A DNA stretch of 5,443 nucleotides, taken from NCBI GenBank assembly GCA_963923035.1, contig CAWUKT010000157.1, forward strand, positions 1 to 5,443. The letters are read 5' to 3'. Every line of letters starts with the position of its first letter. Position 1 is the first letter of the stretch. The stretch is from CAWUKT01 sp963923035. Its GTDB lineage: Bacteria; Bacteroidota; Bacteroidia; J057; JADKCL01. This document shows positions 1-5,443 of this stretch, piece after piece. A program made the translations under genes and the position numbers. The notes below the pieces were generated by a model, which was not told where the DNA came from, made no database searches, and saw only the letters and a list, made by a program, of their open reading frames with translations.

Positions 1-2665
1 CGCCACCGCGACCGCCCTGGCCGCCCTGGCCGTCACCACCCCCGGTGCCCTGTCCACCGGGGCGGTAAAATCCGCCCGCGAAGGAACCCGCGGAACCCGC
101 TGCACCATTGCCGCCATTGGATCCGCCCACTCCGTTGCTGCCATTGCCGCCGGAGATACCGGACTGGCAAGAACTCCGAACCGGGTTACACCCGCTTTCC
201 TGGCCGGCACCGCCCCCGCCAAAATTGAATCCGGAAGTGGTATTGCCGCCTCCGGCGCCGCCGGTTCCGCCGTCACGGTCTTCCTGACCGCCCCGGGCGC
301 CACCGCCACCGCCACCGCCAGCACGGAAATTACTGGCCGTTCCACCCGCACTTCCGCCTCCTCCGGTACTACAGCAACCACCGGCCGCTGCGGCACCATT
401 TCCGCCATTCCCGCCTCCCGTTCCTCCTCCGTTACCGCCATTTCCTGCGGCCCGGGCATCTCCCTGGTTGTCCGAGTCTCCATTCCGTCCATTTCCTCCC
501 GCTGACCCATTCAATCCGGCGACGCCATTGTTTCCGGCATCGCCCGCCCCGGCCCCATTGTTGACCAATTGGACCCGGACAAAATCGTAGTTATTGCAAT
601 TCGTCAGGTGGACGCCGTAGGTACTGATGCCCCGGTTCCCCGTAGGATTCAGGCCCGGATTGACAACTTCAATCGTCAGGTCCTGGAACCGAAATTCGGT
701 TTGGCCATTGATATAAAAGGCCGTGATGCGGGGACTGAGGCCCGTGGCATCTTCGACGTTGTTGGCCGACCGCCGGATGGTCGTGGCCCCGGCCAAAGAG
801 GTCTTGCGCCAGCCATTTGACTGATCGAATCCGCCTTCAATGGTAAGGAAGCTCGTCACATTAGTGATGGCATCGTCGATGGTATAGGTTCCGACATCCA
901 GTTTGATGACGGTATTGTTGCAGGAGGCCATGCCGATGGCTGTGACCAGGTCAGCTGGATCAGAAGAAGATCCGATTCCGGAGGCTCCGGGTGAAGCGTA
1001 CACGACGTTGCAGGCCGCGCCCGTGGGCGTTGCGATGGTCACGGTGGCCGAACCGGTCGCGGAACATCCATTTGCGTCCGTAGCGGTCACGGTATAGCTC
1101 GTGGTCGAAGAAGGGCTGACCGTTGTGGTGGCCGTGGTGGCCCCCGAACTCCAGTTATAATTGGTGGCGGTGGCAGAGACCGCCGTCAATTGGGCATTGG
1201 CGCCGGCACAACTGAAGAGGCTGGCCGGGCTAACAGTCACGGTAGGATTCGGGTTGATGGTGACCGTGACATCATCGCTGAGGGCACAGCCGTCGGGGAA
1301 GGTCGCTGTCACCGTGTACACGGTGGTTTGGGTGGGATTGGCCTGGGTATTTTGACAGTTGGTACAACTCAAGCCGGTCGCGGGAGACCAAACGTAATTG
1401 GTCGCGCCGGAGCTGGAGGCCGATAAAGTTACCGCATTTCCTCCGCTACAAGCAGCTTGATCGGGGCCCGCACTGACCGTATTGGCCGTTCCCCGGACAT
1501 CGATTTGATAAGAGAAGGTGCTGACCCCCGCCAAGGGGCAGGCATCATCCGTCACCGTGACCGTGAAAAAGTTCGTTCCTACATCGGCCAGGGTAGGGGT
1601 CCAGCAGAAAGTGCCCGTGGGGCTGGAAGTATTTTGATTGCTGAAGGTCAACTGTCCCCCGGGGATTCCATTGTTCCAGGTCATGGTGACATTGTCGAGG
1701 TCGGCGTCGGAGCCGAGGATGTCAAAACACAACTGGGATCCTACGCAGATATCAGTTTGGTAGGAGCTGGACCCATCGATTCCGCTGGCCAGAGGGGCAA
1801 CATTGGAACAGTTGATGACGCGGAACTGCATGTCCCGGACGACTTCGCCAATCTGAACGCCGTTGCGGAACTCGCGGACGACGACACAGAGGACGCCGAC
1901 CTGGATGGCGTTGGGGGTAAAGGTAATGGTGCCGGTGGCGGGGTCAATGGAGGTCCCTCCAGCCGTGGAAAGGGGATTCGTTCCCGAGAAACCGCCATTG
2001 TAGCTGACATTGCCGGAAGCCGATTGGCGGCAGGTTCCGAGGCTGAAGACCAGGCTATCGCCGTCGGGGTCGGATACGCCGTGGGAGTAGGAAACCGGCT
2101 GGTTGACACAGACCACCGGGGTCGGCGGGTTGTTGAAGACCGGCGAATTGTTGCAGGGGGTAATGGTATTGTCGAGGTTGGCGGAGACGTAGAAGCTCTG
2201 ACCGCTGGCTCCGCTGAGGGTGGTGATGGCTCCGTTTCGGCAGCAGGTCGACCAACCCAATACCCAGTCATTTCCACAGTTCTGGGGAATATTCAAGGTT
2301 CCGGTATAGGTCCATTGTTCCGTTCCGAAAGATCCGCTGCCGCCATTACAGCTGGAAGAAGCGGAGGGACAAAGGGGAGTGATGTCGACAGAGGAGCCCT
2401 GCCGGGTGACAGTAAAAGAGGCGTTTACGCCGCAGGTGGCGGAAGAATAGGTGATGGGATACGAGTTGGCGGGGCTGATCCCCCCGCAATCCCGGAAAAA
2501 TTGGAGGGTTACCTGATACTGTCCCGGTCCCTGGCAGGTATACGTAACGTTGGCTCCCATGGCATGGGAGGCGTGTGATTGTTGGGGAATTAGGAACAGG
2601 AGCAAGCAAGCGAACAACCATCCAAAAGGAAGCGAATGCTTCCGCAGGGTAAACGTATTCTTCAT
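1..2665 (-). CDS. Large secreted modular surface protein, N-terminal 888 codons (3' end beyond window)
   Basis: The frame is open from an ATG at 2665 to the left edge with no stop, so the C-terminus is missing. An in-frame TGA at 2716-2714 makes this ATG the first possible Met; no Shine-Dalgarno is visible, as is common in Bacteroidota. Modules in order: signal peptide (residues 1-32); Cys-rich N-terminal module (about 33-287, with QYQVTLQFFRDCGG and HGVSDPDGDSLVFSL, typical of big Bacteroidota surface proteins); cadherin/Ig-like module (about 288-391); two Ig/PKD-like modules (about 393-470 and 471-545, each ending in a YTVTAT...GC signature); a beta-helix-like segment (about 556-702, with TVIKLDVGTYTIDD, FLTIEGGF and YGVHLTNC); and a Gly-rich domain from residue 703 on. 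No catalytic motif is seen. By analogy with its upstream neighbour I infer that the missing end carries Ig-like repeats and a T9SS sorting domain. A role as an adhesin or surface structural protein is inference. Confidence 0.9.
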   Translation of the reverse strand, partial: MKNTFTLRKHSLPFGWLFACLLLFLIPQQSHASHAMGANVTYTCQGPGQYQVTLQFFRDCGGISPANSYPITYSSATCGVNASFTVTRQGSSVDITPLCPSASSSCNGGSGSFGTEQWTYTGTLNIPQNCGNDWVLGWSTCCRNGAITTLSGASGQSFYVSANLDNTITPCNNSPVFNNPPTPVVCVNQPVSYSHGVSDPDGDSLVFSLGTCRQSASGNVSYNGGFSGTNPLSTAGGTSIDPATGTITFTPNAIQVGVLCVVVREFRNGVQIGEVVRDMQFRVINCSNVAPLASGIDGSSSYQTDICVGSQLCFDILGSDADLDNVTMTWNNGIPGGQLTFSNQNTSSPTGTFCWTPTLADVGTNFFTVTVTDDACPLAGVSTFSYQIDVRGTANTVSAGPDQAACSGGNAVTLSASSSGATNYVWSPATGLSCTNCQNTQANPTQTTVYTVTATFPDGCALSDDVTVTINPNPTVTVSPASLFSCAGANAQLTAVSATATNYNWSSGATTATTTVSPSSTTSYTVTATDANGCSATGSATVTIATPTGAACNVVYASPGASGIGSSSDPADLVTAIGMASCNNTVIKLDVGTYTIDDAITNVTSFLTIEGGFDQSNGWRKTSLAGATTIRRSANNVEDATGLSPRITAFYINGQTEFRFQDLTIEVVNPGLNPTGNRGISTYGVHLTNCNNYDFVRVQLVNNGAGAGDAGNNGVAGLNGSAGGNGRNGDSDNQGDARAAGNGGNGGGTGGGNGGNGAAAAGGCCSTGGGGSAGGTASNFRAGGGGGGGARGGQEDRDGGTGGAGGGNTTSGFNFGGGGAGQESGCNPVRSSCQSGISGGNGSNGVGGSNGGNGAAGSAGSFAGGFYRPGGQGTGGGDGQGGQGGRGG
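2..559 (-). repeat. Glycine-rich GGX/GXY domain of the left-hand protein
   Basis: Residues 703-888 are about 44% Gly by hand count, with Asn, Ala and Ser as the main partners, and the domain continues past the window edge. Two textures are visible. Residues 708-731 are eight uninterrupted Gly-X-Y triplets without proline (GDA GNN GVA GLN ...). After this come denser GGN/GGX runs, including seven consecutive Gly at 783-789. Cysteines occur at 764-765 (CC), 826 and 833. The composition recalls the PGRS regions of mycobacterial PE_PGRS proteins and polyglycine-II type folds; that is analogy, not homology. Synonymous Gly codons are mixed, so the repeat is mostly at protein level rather than DNA level. 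Confidence 0.85.
299..319 (-). repeat. GGTGGC hexanucleotide microsatellite
   Basis: Three and a half copies of a six-base unit (GCCACC on the plus strand) encode the run of seven glycines at residues 783-789 with strictly alternating GGC and GGT codons. Because the unit is a multiple of three, slippage would change the glycine count without breaking the frame. Confidence 0.8.
560..1000 (-). other. Beta-helix-like segment preceding the Gly-rich domain
   Basis: Residues 556-702 open with VYASPGASG and continue with short strand-turn units: TVIKLDVGTYTIDD, FLTIEGGF, FYINGQTEFRFQDLTIEV, YGVHLTNCNNYDFVRVQLVNN. Alternating hydrophobics and Asn/Gly turns, each coil about 20-25 residues, are the pattern of right-handed parallel beta-helices of the pectate-lyase fold. 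No lyase catalytic residues can be recognised, so I regard it as structural. The last coil leads straight into the Gly-rich domain. The assignment is by pattern only. Confidence 0.55.
1031..1489 (-). repeat. Two tandem Ig/PKD-like modules
   Basis: Residues 393-470 and 471-545 are two copies of one beta-sandwich type. Both run from an early Cys (SAGPDQAACSGG; SLFSCAGANAQL) through a Trp strand (NYVWSPATG; NYNWSSGAT) to a TTVYTVTAT / TTSYTVTAT strand and a final Gly-Cys (FPDGC; DANGC). The first copy also has a CTNC pair at residues 434-437, a common extra in this repeat type. Such modules usually act as spacers or adhesive units in secreted Bacteroidota proteins. Confidence 0.7.
1805..2569 (-). 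other. Cys-rich N-terminal module of Bacteroidota surface proteins
   Basis: Residues 33-287 start with SHAMGANVTYTCQGPGQYQV and contain FFRDCGG, GWSTCCRNGAI, a CVNQPVSYSHG segment and DPDGDSLVFSLGTCR, closing with FRVINCSN. I recognise this arrangement from many very long proteins that end in the gliding-motility-associated C-terminal domain, but I cannot give a domain accession. It has about a dozen cysteines, suggesting several disulfides in the periplasm or outside the cell. It lies directly after the signal peptide and so forms the mature N-terminus. Its function is unknown to me. Confidence 0.7.
2570..2665 (-). other. Sec signal peptide of the left-hand protein
   Basis: Residues 1-32 have a basic start (K2, R8, K9), a hydrophobic core of about residues 15-27 (GWLFACLLLFLIP), then a polar stretch ending SHA. 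Cleavage is most likely after Ala32 (SHA|SHA). Cys20 sits in LFAC, which loosely resembles a lipobox, but the hydrophobic core continues for seven more residues after it, so a lipoprotein is unlikely. Sec export to the periplasm is the required first step for T9SS cargo, which agrees with the rest of the architecture. Confidence 0.85.
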
Positions 2666-2927
2666 AATCCGAGGCCTAAAGGTAAATTCTCCGGTATCAA
2701 AGCGGACAAAAAATCATCCAAAACAGTGACCTGTTTCCCGGAGAACAAATAAAAAAACTATCCAATAGTTGGTAAAAGAGCTATCAGCAACAAAAGCCGT
2801 TACTTCAAATAATGAAATATCGGGGACTTTACCAACCCAAGAGATGCCCGCCTGCAACGATTATGAAGGTCTGGAGATGGGAATTGGACAAAATAATAGA
2901 CAAGAAAAAAGGAGGACTTTGATCAAC
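2666..2927. other. AT-rich intergenic gap between the two minus-strand genes
   Basis: This 262-base gap separates the stop codon of the upstream gene from the start of the downstream gene. It is clearly richer in A and T than the flanking coding sequence. I find no tRNA, no ORF of credible length and no riboswitch-like structure. On the minus strand I looked for the Bacteroidota promoter pattern (TTTG near -33, TAnnTTTG near -7). Several TTTG words occur, but none pairs with a full -7 box, so I do not mark a promoter. The gap is long enough for an independent promoter for the left-hand gene; co-transcription is equally possible. Confidence 0.6.
2751..2770 (-). terminator. Weak hairpin plus T-run, possible terminator
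   Basis: On the minus strand AACTAT and ATAGTT can pair around a TGG loop, followed directly by five more T residues. The stem is only six pairs with a single G-C pair, and an overlapping alternative (CCAA/TTGG) competes with it. It sits about 160 bases after the upstream stop and about 85 bases before the downstream ATG. It would be a poor intrinsic terminator and could be chance in AT-rich DNA. Confidence 0.2.
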
Positions 2928-3197
2928 TTATCGGAGTAAATGGAGGTTGCCTTTTTCTTCCACTTCCAATTCTTCCGTATCCGTGCCTACCAAATGGAAG
3001 AAGTAAACGTCCTCTGGGACCGGTTGATCGCGGAAATTGCCATCCCAATAGGTGTTTTGAGAAGTGGTCTGGAAAACAATCCTTCCCCAGCGGTCATAAA
3101 TCCTGAAATCAAATTCCAGCAGCCGATCAAAGCGGGTGAAGGCCACATCGTTGATACCGTCATTGTTGGGGGTGAAGACATTGGGGACAAAGAAGGA
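2928..3197 (-). other. Gliding-motility-associated C-terminal domain (T9SS type B sorting signal)
   Basis: Residues 738-826 show the full CHU_C pattern: FFVPNVFTPNNDGINDV, FRIYDRWGRIVFQT, YWDGNFRDQPVPEDVYFFH and the end GNLHLLR, followed directly by TAA. The length of about 89 residues is normal for the family (TIGR04131-type). This domain directs the protein through the type IX secretion system. It differs from type A C-terminal domains in usually not ending in the KxVK-like motif. The only small oddity is PVPEDVY where the family usually has PVPSGVY. Confidence 0.95.
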
Positions 3198-5443
3198 GGG
3201 ATCTTCCACCACGACCAATTGAGACAGGGTATCGGTACACCCAAACTGGTCGGTGACGATCATCTCTACCGGGTAAGTTCCTTCAGCGGGGTAAATAAAA
3301 TGGGGATTCTGTTCGGTCGAAAAGCCAGGGCTGGAACCAAAATCCCATTCCCACGAAGCCCCATTGATGCTGGCGTCGATGAACTCGATCTCATTGCCCG
3401 GCAGGTTATTGTACTCAAATCCCGCCGTCGGTCCCGGCGTAAAGACCACGTCCAAGGCCGCTGTATCGCTGCCGCAGCCCGTCGTCACCACCAATTCCAC
3501 CATGCCACTATTGCCCACCACCAGTACCGAATCGGTATCGCCGGTGGGAATCCCGTCGATCCACCATGCATAGGTCGGCCCACCATTCCCCAACAACACC
3601 AAACTATCGCCCTCACAAGCGGGCAATGGGCCCTGGGCTTCTATCGTGGCCTGGGGATCGGCCCCGTTCAATACGATGAAATTGGCCGTAGTATAGGTAC
3701 AGCCATTGGTATCAAAGGCCGCGAATTGATAGGCACCGGGCTGATCTGTGGTCAGTTGGGGAGTGGTTTCCCCGACCAGCAAACTATCGTTGCGGAACCA
3801 TTGGACACCTGACACATTCCCGGCCGCGACTCCCTGCAAATCGATGGTTTCACCCGGACAAACCAGGGCAGGGACCGGCCCGTTCAGTTGGACATTCAGG
3901 GGAGGAAACCAGGAATAAGAAAAGGTTTGGGAGGTATCCGCACAGCCATTCGGAGAGGTCAGGACCACCGAATAATTGCCGGGATCGCTCACGTAGAGGA
4001 AAGAAGTGGTATCGGGGAGGGGATTCGAGAAATAAAACCAGGAGAAAGCCCCCGAGCCGCTGGCCAGGAAAAGCACCGAGTCTCCCTGGCAGGTCACCGG
4101 AATGCCCACGGCCGTCAGGTCCGTTTGTGGCACCGGATCCACCGTGATGGCAATCCCGTTCGAAGTGTCCGAACACCCGTCGGTATTCGTCAGGACCAGG
4201 CTGTACACCCCTGAATCCAGCGCAAATACCGACATATTGGTCGCTCCCGGAATGCTCCCCCCATTGAGCAACCACTCGTAACTGCCCATCTGATTGCCCG
4301 TCAATTCCACCGAATCCCCCGCACAAAATGTCGTCGCCCCCACGGCCGAAATGGTCGCTTGGGGAACGGTACCCGCAATGATCTCCACGGAATCCGATAC
4401 CGAGGTACAACCGCCGGAAGAAGTCACTTCCACCGAGTAAAACCCGGCCTGTTGGACATTCAGAAGGGAATTGGTTGCTCCGGGCAAGGGATTGCCATTG
4501 AAGAACCATTGGTAATCGGGGCCGCCGAAGCCTTCCAGCGTCACCGATTCGCCGGGACACAGGACGGTATCGCCCAGCGCCGTCACAAAGGCGGGGGGGG
4601 GAGCCTGGAAATTGAGGGTAGTGGCGGGAGAAATGGCCGGGCAGCCGGAAGCGAACGTGACCACGACGGCGTAGTCGCCCGTCGAAGCGGCCGAATAAGT
4701 CGCGTTGGTCGCCCCGGCAATGGGGGCGCCGTTGAAGGTCCACTGGTACGTGGCCCCCGCAACCGTCGGCGTGGTCAACGTCTGATTCTGGCCCTGACAG
4801 AGGTCAACGGTTCCCGCTGGCGTCACCAGCGGAGCCTGGTTCGGGATGACGTCCACGCTCAGGGTATCGGAAAACGCCTGGCAGAGGCCGCTGGTCACCA
4901 CCAGCCGGTAGCACGTCGTGTCCTGGAGACCCGCCGGTGGATCGTAATTGAGGGTCGTCGCCCCCGGAATATTGTTGAAAGGACCGGTACAACCGGTCTG
5001 GAATTGCCATTGGTAAGTGACCGGCCCGAACCCGCCCGTGGCGGGAAGGCTGTTCAAATTGCCGGGATCGCCATTGAAGCAAATGGTCTGGATGGCCGGG
5101 CTGGTCGAGCCCACCGCAAAATTGCCGAGGGGACCGCTGTGGACCGTCCCCACGGCTCCGAAGCCGTTGGCGCCATTGCCGCTCGCCACATCAAAGCTGG
5201 TCGTCAGCGTATTGGGGGCGCAGTCGTTGTAGAAAAGTTTGATGCGGCCGCCTCCGCCGGCCCCGCCCGCTCCGCCCGCAGTTGCGGGATTCGTATTGAC
5301 CGAAGAATTGCCGAACAGACAATTGTAATTGTTGGAGAAGCCGTTGCCGCCCTGGCCCGCACCGCCGCCATTGCCGCCGCGGGCAAAGAGTGCGCCGGTG
5401 GAGACCATGCTGCCTCCGGCCTGGAGCAGGATACCGCCGCCCG
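2928..5443 (-). CDS. T9SS-secreted multi-Ig surface protein with gliding-motility-type C-terminus, C-terminal 837 codons (5' end beyond window)
   Basis: The frame is open from the right edge to a TAA at 2930-2928. The first Met (5408) lies inside a Gly-rich run that extends upstream without a stop (GGGILLQAGGSM), so it is internal and the real start is outside the window. Numbering from that Met: Gly-rich stretch to about residue 54 ending GGGGRIKLFYNDC; linker; divergent Ig-like module (102-190); six Ig-like repeats (191-657); PKD domain (658-737); T9SS type B sorting domain (738-826). T9SS carries such proteins across the outer membrane to the cell surface or the medium. No catalytic site is visible; an adhesive or structural role is inferred from the repeats. 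It lies 262 bases upstream of a same-strand gene whose visible half complements this one. A nine-C homopolymer interrupts the otherwise ordinary coding sequence. Confidence 0.95.
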   Translation of the reverse strand, partial: GGGILLQAGGSMVSTGALFARGGNGGGAGQGGNGFSNNYNCLFGNSSVNTNPATAGGAGGAGGGGRIKLFYNDCAPNTLTTSFDVASGNGANGFGAVGTVHSGPLGNFAVGSTSPAIQTICFNGDPGNLNSLPATGGFGPVTYQWQFQTGCTGPFNNIPGATTLNYDPPAGLQDTTCYRLVVTSGLCQAFSDTLSVDVIPNQAPLVTPAGTVDLCQGQNQTLTTPTVAGATYQWTFNGAPIAGATNATYSAASTGDYAVVVTFASGCPAISPATTLNFQAPPPAFVTALGDTVLCPGESVTLEGFGGPDYQWFFNGNPLPGATNSLLNVQQAGFYSVEVTSSGGCTSVSDSVEIIAGTVPQATISAVGATTFCAGDSVELTGNQMGSYEWLLNGGSIPGATNMSVFALDSGVYSLVLTNTDGCSDTSNGIAITVDPVPQTDLTAVGIPVTCQGDSVLFLASGSGAFSWFYFSNPLPDTTSFLYVSDPGNYSVVLTSPNGCADTSQTFSYSWFPPLNVQLNGPVPALVCPGETIDLQGVAAGNVSGVQWFRNDSLLVGETTPQLTTDQPGAYQFAAFDTNGCTYTTANFIVLNGADPQATIEAQGPLPACEGDSLVLLGNGGPTYAWWIDGIPTGDTDSVLVVGNSGMVELVVTTGCGSDTAALDVVFTPGPTAGFEYNNLPGNEIEFIDASINGASWEWDFGSSPGFSTEQNPHFIYPAEGTYPVEMIVTDQFGCTDTLSQLVVVEDPSFFVPNVFTPNNDGINDVAFTRFDRLLEFDFRIYDRWGRIVFQTTSQNTYWDGNFRDQPVPEDVYFFHLVGTDTEELEVEEKGNLHLLR
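3198..3437 (-). other. PKD domain
   Basis: Residues 658-737 carry the PKD signatures: PTAGFEYN at the start, IEFIDASINGASWEWDFGS (the W.WDFG strand), NPHFIYPAEGTYPVEMIVTD (the P.h.Y...G.Y.V...V.D block), then FGCTDTLSQLVVVE. PKD domains are beta-sandwich spacers or binding units and very often stand immediately before the T9SS sorting domain, as here. Confidence 0.9.
3438..4838 (-). repeat. Array of six Ig-like repeats
   Basis: Residues 191-657 form six repeats of about 75-81 residues with borders near 4838, 4601, 4370, 4136, 3905 and 3662. Each has an early Cys in a C.G.S/T motif (LCPGESVTL, FCAGDSVEL, TCQGDSVLF, VCPGETIDL, ACEGDSLVL), a central Trp (YQWTFNG, YQWFFNG, YEWLLNG, FSWFYFS, VQWFRND, YAWWIDG) and a late Gly-Cys. 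The Cys pairs (204/256, 284/334, 362/412, 440/489, 517/570, 598/645) are 47-53 residues apart, the Cys-Trp-Cys core of an Ig-like sandwich. The first three share a NG..I/LPGATN loop that decays in the last three. Repeats are diverged at DNA level, so recent expansion is unlikely. Confidence 0.85.
4593..4601 (-). repeat. C9 homopolymer in the coding strand
   Basis: Nine consecutive G on the plus strand (nine C in the mRNA sense) encode exactly Pro270-Pro272 at the junction of the first and second Ig-like repeats. It is the longest homopolymer I noticed in the window and lies inside a long ORF, so loss or gain of one base would truncate the protein before its sorting domain. The frame reads through as given, so the count of nine is the in-frame state. 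Confidence 0.9.
4839..5105 (-). other. Divergent Ig-like module
   Basis: Residues 102-190 (numbered from the Met at 5408) run from IQTICFNGDPGNL through PVTYQWQFQ and NNIPGATTLNYDPPAG to TTCYRLVVTSGLCQAFSDTL. This is the widespread 'TYQWQ...I.GAT...YYR.VVTSG.C' type found in many Bacteroidota surface proteins. It differs from the six repeats that follow by a longer loop and two extra cysteines (C140, C166). Confidence 0.7.
5247..5443 (-). repeat. Glycine-rich stretch of the right-hand protein (distal end)
   Basis: The visible start reads GGGILLQAGGSMVSTGALFA and continues with GGN/GGA runs (GGNGGGAGQGGNG; AGGAGGAGGGGR), ending at RIKLFYNDC. Hydrophobic strands (ILLQAG, GALFARG, RIKLFY) alternate with Gly-rich loops, as if Gly-rich loops project from beta-helix coils. 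It is the same kind of sequence as the end of the left-hand gene's fragment but appears to be its distal border, so the two fragments barely overlap in architecture. Confidence 0.75.

Noticed and set aside
1..560. Dense GCC/CCG repeats read on the plus strand as a DNA-level satellite or CRISPR-like array
   Set aside because: There is no constant repeat unit or spacer length; the pattern is explained by mixed glycine codons (GGN) on the minus strand.
1457..2578. A 373-codon open frame on the plus strand opposite the left-hand gene
   Set aside because: It lies wholly antisense to a frame with a signal peptide and recognisable domains. Its product is low-complexity Gly/Arg/Asp-rich sequence with no domain, as expected from the complement of GC-rich codons.
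2604..2613. Lipobox-like LFAC in the left-hand signal peptide
   Set aside because: The hydrophobic core continues for seven residues past the Cys and a good signal peptidase I site (SHA) follows, so lipoprotein processing is unlikely.
2905..2930. T-run (TTTTTT on the minus strand) just after the right-hand gene's stop as an intrinsic terminator
   Set aside because: No GC-rich stem precedes it; only the short palindrome TTGATCAA is present and it cannot form a useful hairpin.
2908..2939. Strong Shine-Dalgarno-like AAGGAGGA on the plus strand near the end of the right-hand gene
   Set aside because: The only nearby start codon at proper spacing (TTG at 2919) opens a frame of six codons before TAA. 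It is chance sequence from the minus-strand C/T-rich trailer.
2940..3812. A 290-codon plus-strand open frame opposite the PKD/CHU_C end of the right-hand gene
   Set aside because: It is the antisense shadow of a region with unmistakable PKD and type B sorting motifs; the plus-strand product shows no recognisable domain.
3850..4743. A 297-codon minus-strand frame within the Ig array
   Set aside because: It is in another reading frame of the same strand, fully inside the Ig-repeat ORF, with Arg/Gly/Ser-rich sequence and no domain. It is an out-of-frame shadow.
5406..5408. ATG at 5408 as the start of the right-hand gene
   Set aside because: The frame continues upstream without a stop to the window edge in the same Gly-rich style, there is no signal peptide after this Met, and the protein needs one for T9SS export. 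It is an internal Met.

Overview
The window reads as a piece of a Bacteroidota genome, probably of the Saprospirales/Chitinophagales type. That placement rests on protein architecture, not on a marker gene. Both genes lie on the minus strand and encode very large, modular, secreted surface proteins. The clearest marker is the C-terminal 'gliding motility-associated' (CHU_C, type B) sorting domain of the type IX secretion system (T9SS), a system confined to the Bacteroidota. Neither start has a convincing Shine-Dalgarno sequence where one can be checked, which also fits the phylum. The coding parts are GC-rich and the single intergenic gap is visibly AT-rich.

Layout, in the direction of transcription (right to left). 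(1) Positions 5443-2928 hold the C-terminal 837 codons of a gene whose start lies outside the window. In order it encodes a glycine-rich stretch, a beta-strand segment, one divergent Ig-like module, six Ig-like repeats of about 75-80 residues each with a Cys-Trp-Cys pattern, one PKD domain, and the T9SS type B sorting domain with its stop codon. (2) Positions 2927-2666 are a 262-base AT-rich gap with no gene. It holds one weak hairpin followed by a T run. (3) Positions 2665-1 hold the first 888 codons of a second gene, still open at the left edge. In order it encodes a signal peptide, a cysteine-rich N-terminal module typical of large Bacteroidota surface proteins, a cadherin/Ig-like module, two Ig/PKD-like modules, a beta-helix-like segment, and a long glycine-rich domain that runs off the window.

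The two fragments look like complementary halves of the same type of protein. The left one shows everything up to the glycine-rich domain and the right one shows everything after it. The simplest reading is a tandem pair of related T9SS-exported adhesins or cell-surface structural proteins. Function beyond 'secreted, surface-associated, probably adhesive' cannot be told from the sequence. I see no enzyme active site, RNA gene, mobile element or CRISPR array. Nothing here demands a new system. The most interesting points are the glycine-rich domain, a nine-base C homopolymer inside the coding sequence of the right-hand gene, and the tandem arrangement.
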